Positions 1-9,400 of a DNA stretch of 26,088 nt are shown in pieces. The stretch's first letter is position 1; each line of letters opens with the position of its first letter. The position numbers and the translations under genes were made by a program. The DNA is from a virus, in IMG/VR virus record IMGVR_UViG_3300003691_000044, positions 1 to 26,088 of that record; one strand, given 5' to 3'. The notes beneath the pieces are model-generated. The model saw only the letters and a list, made by a program, of their open reading frames with translations, searched no databases and was not told the DNA's origin.

Positions 1-214
1 AGAACCTTTTCTCTCCATCAACGTGCTCATACGGAGGCACGTCTCGAGGTACTTCTATTACTGTGCCTAATGGGTCTGACGCATAGGCAGTATTCAATCT
101 GATATAGGAATCACTATCACTGATACCTCCATTCCTAAAGACATACAAAGGGTCTGTATTAGACCCCCAGATGAGACGCATACTCAGTTGATCATCATCA
201 AAGTATATTGGCAT
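1..214 (-). CDS. Partial CDS, unknown late protein (N-terminal 71 residues)
   Basis: This open frame starts at an ATG (214-212) and runs off the left edge of the window, so the C-terminus is missing. The start overlaps the stop of the preceding 85-aa gene as TAATG, and a GAGGTG Shine-Dalgarno lies about five bases upstream, which supports the start. The visible protein begins MPIYFDDDQL and is acidic, rich in Asp, Tyr and Pro, with short alternating stretches suggesting beta structure. No membrane segment or known motif is visible. As the next gene after an 85-aa protein in the late operon, it is probably a small virion or assembly protein, but that rests on position only. I do not recognise the family. 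Confidence 0.7.
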   Translation of the reverse strand, partial: MPIYFDDDQLSMRLIWGSNTDPLYVFRNGGISDSDSYIRLNTAYASDPLGTVIEVPRDVPPYEHVDGEKRF

Positions 215-471
215 TAAGACACCTCATGCATATTAATAGTTCCAGAAGCTGATACCATACTGATTATACCGTCATGTGTTTGCCATGGCTCAATTAACTT
301 ACCAGCAGGAATAGGTATACCTGTAAGTTTCAACTGAGCAGCAGTACCGGTAAATTTACCATACCAAATATGAGCAATCCCATTAACGGGCATTACCATT
401 TTAGAGTTCATTGTAGCGTAATCTTTAATAGTTTCGCCAAGTTCAAAAGATCTACTCTTTAGTTCTGCCAT
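214..471 (-). CDS. Small hypothetical late protein, 85 aa
   Basis: The gene starts 13 bases after the vRNAP stop. The vRNAP stop codon is embedded in its Shine-Dalgarno (TAAGGAG), with nine bases from AGGAG to the ATG, which makes the start secure and points to coupled translation. The 85-residue product begins MAELKSRSFE and alternates hydrophobic and polar residues with several Gly and Pro (for example GIPIPAGKL), as expected of a compact beta-sandwich. It has no cysteine, signal peptide or membrane helix. It overlaps the next gene by one base. I do not recognise the family. Position after the structural genes suggests a small structural, decoration or assembly factor, without proof. Confidence 0.75.
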   Translation of the reverse strand: MAELKSRSFELGETIKDYATMNSKMVMPVNGIAHIWYGKFTGTAAQLKLTGIPIPAGKLIEPWQTHDGIISMVSASGTINMHEVS

Positions 472-484
472 GATTCCGTTCTCC

Positions 485-3400
485 TTATTTACCTGTTTGT
501 AATACTTGATCTAAACCATTTATAGTTAATAACTCATCTATACTGCCTGTGAACGCATCTATCGGATTACCTGCATGGTTTATAATATCATCAATCCCTG
601 TAGGAGTTGAGTTTAATATATTATCCATTCCTGCATGAGTAGATATCATATAAGCCATAAAAACGTCAAAAGGTTTATCAGTCACACTCTCTTTGATAAC
701 CTTCAGTATTCTCATAGCATACTTTGTAAACCAGAGTACACCAATCTTATTACCATACTCTATCATCTGATGGGTTGGGATATTAAAGTTAACAAACTCA
801 TCTTCAACAGAAGCTATTGCTTCTTCATGTCCCATACCATCTTTAGTATACTGGTTATACAGCACATGTCTACCAATGAAGTCTGTCATCTTAACAGCAT
901 TATTTAATACTTTAAATGCTTGAGTATCCTCAGTCAAAGCTATCACCTTACCAACCTTCTTGACTACCGCGGGTAACTTATCAGTTGCTGCAGTAACCTT
1001 CTTTTCAAACTCTGTAGGGAAATTACTCCCGGAAGTTACTGTCTCAATATCATCTACCAGTGATGGCATAAGTCCTGCCTGTATAGTCTTAGTAGTAGGA
1101 TTCCGGGCTATAGAGTTTCTTAATCGAGCAATCTCAACGTCAATGTCTTTTATTTGGTTCGCTGTGTATTTACCCCTCATTGTTGCTTTCTTTCGAAGCA
1201 GTGCTTTATCGAGGTTCTTACTGTCTATTTGGTACTTATTTCCCATGGATATAGCTTCCCATCCAAGTTTCATAATAGTGCTCACAGGGACTCCTCTGGA
1301 CCTCAAATACACCATATTACTTCCGAGGTTATTAAGAGTAACGTGAAGAGACTTAATAATGATATTGCTTTTAGCGAGCTTAGTAAGTTCAGTGAATATT
1401 GATTCTAAGCTACCAGCTCTCTGTACTGCTTTATCTTTAAAGAGCATCTTAGCAGCACCTACAAAGATTCTTTCCATCTTAGCTCTGTCTTCCGGAGTCT
1501 TGGTGAAAGCATCAGTAATGGAATACTGCCTGTAACCAAAAGAAATATCTACAAAGTCTTTAGGCATGAATATTCCTTGAGAACCCCAGATCTTCTGGAT
1601 ATCTTTCTTAGCCTTAGGGGGCATCATGTAATAGATCTCTCTTAGTTTAGGATCTTCTGAATTTGGTCCTACTTCAACAAATCCTTCAGGGTTACGCTGA
1701 TAACCTTCTTTATACACTGCATGAAGACCAGTTATTAATTCTTGGTTTATCTCTGGACTTCTTACTTTATCGATTACCTGGCCAGCCATAGAACCGAGTA
1801 TCTTAGTAACATCTGTTACCTGTTCTATATGACTATCTTTAGTTTCTTCAGTCATCATGTATCGATACCCAACTACATCACCTTTATCATCTACCTGGGG
1901 TACCATGAAATTACCATTATCAAGTTCAGGTACAATAGTAGGATCTGTCATATCCTGTATTGTAAAATTCTTTTTACGGACTATCTCACTATTTACCGGA
2001 TCTCCCATCTTCCCAGGAAGTCCTGCAGACCTTGCGATATCCGTAGGAGTTGTACCCTTAGCTACATTACCAGTATATGAGAATATGGTAGACAGTAGGT
2101 CATTCACTTTAGCTACTCTGGAAGTATACATGAACATGTCTACCGGTTTACCGCCATTAGCCTGAACCTCAGCATCATCTCTGTCTAATGGTTTAGGTGT
2201 TCTAACATAACCCTCTTCAGCAAATTGAGCTTCATCCAGAATTGTACCATACTTAATATTGATTCTGCTGTTAAGTATCTGCTTAGTATAGCCCTTAATG
2301 AACTTGTATTTATTACCGTTGAATGCCTGATCAAGAGACTCTGCTTTCAATACTTCATGAAAACCGAATACTTTATTAACACCTTCAGAATCTTTCTCAA
2401 GTAAATTTGCAAAGGTATTCTTATGACCGGATGAAGTGTATTTGATTGCGTACAGAGAAGCAAGCTGATCAACTAAAGCTTCTGCAGTATTTATCTGATC
2501 CTCAGTAAGTACAGTAGCTTTATCTGTATTCCGGAGAGCAGCAATAACTCTGGCACTCTGGAAAACTACCTCACCAGATCTACTCCGGGAATGAATCATG
2601 AAATGACCAAGTGCATCTGAGGCTCTCTGATAGTATGTGGTATAAGGGGCCAAATCTGCGTTATTAGCGATCTTTTTAAGTACCGAGTCTATTTGCTTGC
2701 GTAACTCCTTAGGGTCTCTTAAAACGCTTAGTAGACCATCTGAACCAAGAGAAGAATTTAATACACTTGCATCAGTCTTTAATCCTACTTTAGTGAAGGC
2801 AGTCTTTTCCTCGTCTGTAAGAGGATTCTGGAAGGCTTCGTTTGTAGAGGCTACCATGGTATCAGATGCCTGTTGTTTGGCTTGATCAAGGTAGTTCTGA
2901 CGCCTGGATAAGAGCTTGTGTAACCAAGCCATTCGGTCAGTTCTACCCCTAATCTCTGTAACCATAGACTTAATAAGACCTTGGTCTAATCGATCATAAG
3001 CATTCTCTATCTGACGCATGTGTCTACCAATCGAAGTATCACTACCCTGTAAGGCTGTAAGAGTTTCTTTAGTGGTCTTCAGTGTCTTGATTACCGGTAC
3101 CGAAGTTACAGCACTCTTAATAAACTTATTACCATATTCTGAAGCTTTACCAGCATACTCTCCTGCTTTGATCATTGAGAGATATAAGGCACTCTTACTC
3201 TTAGTATCTTTCTTTGAAAGAAGTATTGCAAGATTCTTAAGCTCACTCTCTATACTGGCTGCACTGGAAGTAGTGGTGAACTTCTGGAATAAGAAATCCA
3301 TGATAAGCTGTGCAATATTACCAAGGGTCTCTTGTATGTTATTACCCTTAACAGTCTTCCATGATTTACTGTTATACTGGGTACCTGACAGTTTAATACC

Positions 3401-6400
3401 TGACAATGCTTTACCGAAGTTCTCATTAGTAAGAGCCAGTACCAAGAACTCATCTAAGTAATTTGATCTTTCCTGTACCCGGGGAATGCCAGTAGCAGGA
3501 TCTACTCCCTGATAAAACTCAGAAGTCTTCTGTGCCTCAGTATTCCGGAATACATAATCATATCTGTCCTTAGCGGCCTGTAACTCAAACTGGTTAGGGT
3601 TAGGATTATTCAAGAATGCTTTATATCCATCTTTACCGAGTGACTTCTCAGCCGTATTGAACAGCCTTTCTACTTTAGCTCGTAGTCTCTTATTCATATT
3701 CAGACCGGTATGTACCACACTATGAAGAATCTCATGTGTGTATACTTCACCGGTACTCATTCGAAGTCCTTGGTTTAGTGATCCGGATACTGGGCCTATA
3801 ATTCTATTCTGACTGGAAATAAATACTTTACTTTTTGCTGAACCAATATGAACAAACTTACCCTCAGGTTCTAAGTTTGGGTTTTCAGTCAGAAATACAT
3901 CCACTGGATCCATAACTTTCTGAGCAACATCTACAAGGATACTTTGAAGGTGTGCATCATGTTCCGGTGAAGCAGATATAGTACTGCCGTCTTTAATGTT
4001 ATTATATACATCAAGTACGTTCATACCACTGACTTCCTGCTGTGTATTGTATTCGGTAGGATCTATAGACATCTGAGATGCTGCTGGTGAACTACCTATT
4101 TCATTACCAACTGTTTCTACTGCTACTTTGCCTATAGACTTAGCTACTTCATCAGTAGCCTTTATAGCTCCTGTGAGTCGTTTCTCAGCAGTTTCTGTGA
4201 TTGTGAGAGGGTTGTACTGCTCTCCATTAAAAGATAACTTATTTGGGCTTGTTTCAGGCTTATATGCTGCTCCCTCAAAACTGTACTGTTCAACAGCTGT
4301 CATGACATTAACAAGTATCTCTTTATTCTTTTTGGTTTCCTTGGCTACTCTACCCATCTCAGAAACAATACTCTTCGTAATGTCTTTAAGGGTATCAGCA
4401 TTCATTGTAGTAGCTTTCTCTGCTCCCGGGAACTGGTAAGATTTAGTACCCATAGCCTTAAATTCTTCAGCTACTATGTTATTTATTTCTGCAGCAGTAA
4501 TACCGGATTTAATCAATTCAGCTTTATGCTTAGTAAACTCTCTAACAATACCCTGCATAGATTCAAATAACTCTTCACCCATATGAAAGTCTTTTACAGT
4601 ATTGTAGAATGTTTCATTGGCAGTCACACCCATATCATGTGCTTGACCTACACCAGTAGTGAAACCATCATGATTGTTTAGAATGTCATGAACACCCATT
4701 ACGGTATTTGCAACAACACTATCCTGATTATGGATAGTGAGAATTGTACCGCCAACTCCCGGGGATTGTAATCCGGACTTTGCATAAGGAGCTGCTTTCT
4801 TCCCAGCAAGAGTTTTATAACTCTGTTGTACTTCCCTATTAATAACACCCTTAGCTTTATTGCTGTAATCCTTCTCTCGACTTTTCTTGGCTAAAGGAAT
4901 CTCTTTACCGAATTTAGTGGTAACTCTTGGAAACATCTCCTTAACCGATTCGGTGATTGCATCCATCTCACCAACAGTTACTTCTCTGTCTTCCTTTGCT
5001 GCAAGAGCTTCTACCTGCTGAGTTTTGATCTTCAGTACTGAGTTGTACAGAACAGCAGTCATACCGATACCGGTATTTAATGGCTTGAATGCATCTTTCA
5101 TCTTTCCATACACTTGCTTTATGGCCATATCCAATGCTGCACCATGGTACTGTTCAATATTCTCATTAATTGCTGTAATGTCTTCAGTAGTTAGTTTAGT
5201 TGTAAGAACTGCCTGGTTATCAATAACACCATTTGATAGAACATCTGTTGAGTCCTTACCGAATACGTACCGGCCGGCAACATCGTATAGATTGTTGTTT
5301 AAAGTCTTTAAAGCAGCGATGTCTTGGTTAACTACTGCCTTCTCCATCTTGCTGTAAATACTGGATACAAAGGATTCCTGTAACTCTTTAATAAGAGCCT
5401 TCTTACCCATACCGTATACTGTCTTTAGAGTAGGATCTTTAGAGAGGTTCCGGACTATACCACTAATTGTACCATCATCGTTTCTGAAGCTACCAAACAG
5501 ATTATTCATTGCTTCAAGTGCAGCAGCATTCTGATCATTGGAGAGTTCTTTCTGTAACTGGACTAATGCTTCTGTCCAAGCAAATCCTGTTCGTTTATAT
5601 GCATCGTAGCTTAAATTACGAGCAAGATGTATTGCTAACCCAGGCTGTGCATTAGAGAAGGATATACCGGCATTCTGTAATGCTGTAAGAGTCTCCCCTA
5701 CATCAGCTGAGTCAAGCATTAACTGTATACGTGCTATAGTAGGACCATTAGATACACCATCAATCTCAGTAGTAAGATCTGTATTGAAAGAAGTATCACC
5801 AGCTACTACTGCATTCCGGTACCGAGTGTACTCTATAAGAGCTTTGAAGGAGTGCATGTTAACACCACCTTCAATAGTAGCCTCTGTGATAGCATCTATT
5901 TCTTTTTTGTAGTACTTCTTTATTTCCGGATCATCAAGTACCAATTCATTCATATCACCACGACCAGTAAGAATAGTATTAATTGCTGTAATAGCTTTCT
6001 GAAAAACTGGCTCTTCTAACTTTTCCTGTAACTTACTTATTGTCTGATCAAGTCCACCTTCTTTAGATACTTCTAAGTCAAGACCTAATGCTACAGCTTC
6101 AAGGAACTGTTCTTTCATAACCTGATCAGTTAAATCTACATCATTCTCCCATGCAGACATGTTGAATAGGAACCGGTGATTCTTATCTCCTTGAGGATTA
6201 ATATCACCAATCTGCCCCATCCTGCCTTGTCTCCAGAACTCCTGAGGGATATGAAATTCTGAATTATAACCACTCTCCTGATTAGCTGCATTAACAAGCC
6301 AAGCTTGTACATGGGCATTAGATCTCTTTAACCCAGAATTTATCCCTTCAGTTGTTTTGGTATTCTCTATATGGGTAGTCTCTGGATCCTGAGCACCTTG

Positions 6401-9400
6401 AATCTTAGCAAGATTATCTTCACTTAACAGACTATAGAATCCCATAGTTCTGGTACTGGCCTTGTAAGGTTTAGCCTGACTTGTTTCTATGTTATCCTGC
6501 TGTTCTTTAGATACCTCATAATCAGTACCCTTCATTTTCATTGGTTTAGTACTTTTCTTTATTGGTTCAAATGAATAATTTCTTTTATCATTCTCACCTT
6601 TAAAGATTCTATCCCATGTGTTAAGAGACTTTTGATGAGGCTCTACTACTATATCAAAGATTGATTTCTTGATATCACCATTCTCCGTAGCAATACGATA
6701 GAAGGTAATGAACCCAGAACCTTTATAAGACTGGAATGCTCCTGGTCCTTCAGGCACAAAGAAATTGTTTTCAAGACCAGAGTATAGTTTAGAGTCTGAG
6801 TCTGTCTGTTTATTAATTAGTCCGGTTAACCCAGTAACACTATTTGATTCCTGTCCCGGTATAGCTCCTCTAAGAACATCTTTCTGATCAAGTATACCCA
6901 TGGCTTGCATAGTAGCTATGGCTTGCAGACCGAGGGATAGCTCAAGCTTATTCTGTGCTGAAGCATCTGAAGCATCTGATACCTGAATACCAAGTAACTC
7001 GAATACATCTTTACCAAGGGATTCCTGTAGCATAGTTGCAGTAACACCAATATCATCAAGTAGGTAATGTGCCATCCTGTCAATAGGAGCATCATCTTCT
7101 AACCCGAGTATTGCCCAGATATCTTCTTTCCGGTTAAGGACTGTCTCAGTTGATCTGGCAGCTACCCACTTGTATGAAGCAGCCATCAAAGCATCAATAG
7201 TACTGGAAGGCATTGTACCATCATCATTGAGTAAGAACTGGATAGGGTCTTCAAACCGGAAATCTTTACCGGTCTTACTTTTAGCTTTGACCTTAAACTC
7301 TTTATGGAAAGCTTTTGTGAATTGGCTACCAAAATCACTGATGGAAGAGATAACCGCTTTAGCAGCATCATCCATGGGATTCTTTTCATTAAATACTTCT
7401 GTAGTTTCTAAGTGTTCCGGGGTCATTACTTCAAGTACATTATCTGTTCTGTGTATGATACCTTTTGTCTTTTTCGGTTTGAAAGTACTCTTAACTTTAT
7501 TAGTTGGATCACTGTCAGTCTTCGTAGTGGAACTCTTCTGGAAGTCTGAAGTTTCTTTTGTTATTGGTTCAATCTTTGATTCTTCTTTTGTTTGTTTAGT
7601 TGGTTCTTTAGTTTCTATTTTATCTACAACCGCAATTGTTCCTGCCTCGGTTCCTGTACGGGTACTGCCCTCATCAATAACTTCACTGGTCTCCTTCGCT
7701 ACCGCTACGTCACCCACCTCAGTGATGGATTCGGTTGCACCGCTTCCAGAAATCTCATCAGTCACAGTTGCTGGAGTTATTGGTGTGATGGTAGATTCTG
7801 CTGTACTCATCCATGAGTCCATCATAGCAACAGCTTTATTTAGAGCATCTGATTCGAGGATAATCGTATTAACAAGACCTTCAGCATTCTTTGTATTGAG
7901 GTTATATTTATTGGTAAACCCCCTGTTAGCACGTTCTGTATCATACTTATCCATCTCAGCCTGTACTTCGGCTGTAATAGGCTCATTTGAGATACCTGCA
8001 TTATAAACGATAGTAAAGGTATCAGCTTTACTTTCATGCCCTTCAGCGAAGGATTTGAGGGTATTAAGCTGTGTTTCTGCAGTCTCAGTATCTCCCTTCT
8101 GAAGAGATAATGTAATAGCCTGGGCATAAGTCTTAATACCATTGAAACCTACACCACCTTCAACTATGTCTGAGTGTACATCTTTAATACCCTTGCTTGA
8201 GGGCTCCTCTTGCTTCCGTGTGAGGACTTTCTCAGCAGTTTGATACTCTTGTACCAGTTTAACACTTGCCTTCGTAGAATCGTCTATTTGAGGGTTAGAG
8301 AGGATACTATTTAAAGTATCACTATCTGACAGGTCAGAACCCCTCTTTGAACCAAAAATAGAAAGTATCGATTCCTGGACTACTGTACTATCATCACTCT
8401 TTAGTGCTTGATTGATTTGTTCTAATATAGCACCTTGATCAGCTCCTACATCCTGCATACTCTTAATAAGAGGTTCAACATGTTTCATTATCTTATTAAC
8501 TGACTTGGCATCATCGATAAGGTCTTTAACTTCTTTTGGGTCAGAGTCTGGACTCTCTGTTAGTTTAGTAGCCTCTGCTACAAGTTTCTGTTTCTTCTGA
8601 TCAAGAGCTTTGTATATCCCCTGTGCTTGATCTAAGTTCTGTAGCTTAGGAGCAACTCCGGTCTCCTTCTGACTTCTCTGCCTTAAGACATCTATAGCCA
8701 TAACCGGATCTGCTTTATCAGAGTCTACATCAGATATCTCTGTTACATCACCTGACTCTACAGCTGCAGCTACCTTTTCTTTATACTGGTATTGTGATTT
8801 AGATTTAACCTGATCTTTAAGAGTGTTTCTTGCTTTAGGTTTAGCTTTAATCTCAGTAAGAGTTTTATCGCCGAAAGCAGCAATATCCACTGGAGCCATA
8901 CCAACACTTGAACCAAAACCTCCGAGAGTTTCACCCATTAACTCGCCAGCGTCTATCTCACCACTTCTGGCTAACTGACCGGCAGCTTCACTAATAGGTT
9001 CAGAGGCAAGTTCTCCTGCAGCTACGCCAGTTACTTTTGCAGCATTCTTTACTTTAGAAGCACCCTTAGCAAGACTACCTACTCTACCAAGACCTGCACC
9101 TAATACTGTATCAGTAAGAGCAGTACCTACTGCTTTTCTGGAAGCAGCAGACTTAATAGAAGAAAACAACTCTTCATCATTTATGATAGATTGTACATTC
9201 TCTTCAGTCACCGGTAAACTTCTACCAGCCAACTCTTTAGTTATACCTTCCTGAATAGCGGCACCTTCTTCAATAGTGTAACTACCAGAGAACATACCAG
9301 CAGCTGTACCGGCAGGACCAGCAAGAGAACCTACAGCAGCACCAGCAAGAGGAGCAACCATATTAGGAGCAGATCTTATAGCAAGTAAACCCACCCCAGC

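Noticed and set aside
635-5357. Several 60-150-codon open frames on the plus strand across the left third
   Set aside because: All lie opposite the continuous vRNAP frame, lack Shine-Dalgarno sites and have no recognisable content.
6955-6985. Direct repeat of AGCATCTGA in the vRNAP gene
   Set aside because: It is two copies encoding SDASDAS, too short to be more than local coding redundancy.
7170-8006. 278-codon open frame on the plus strand
   Set aside because: It is antisense to the vRNAP linker. Its Val/Ser/Leu-rich product is what a Thr/Glu/Lys-rich coding region yields in reverse, and no ribosome site precedes its ATG (cacttgt).
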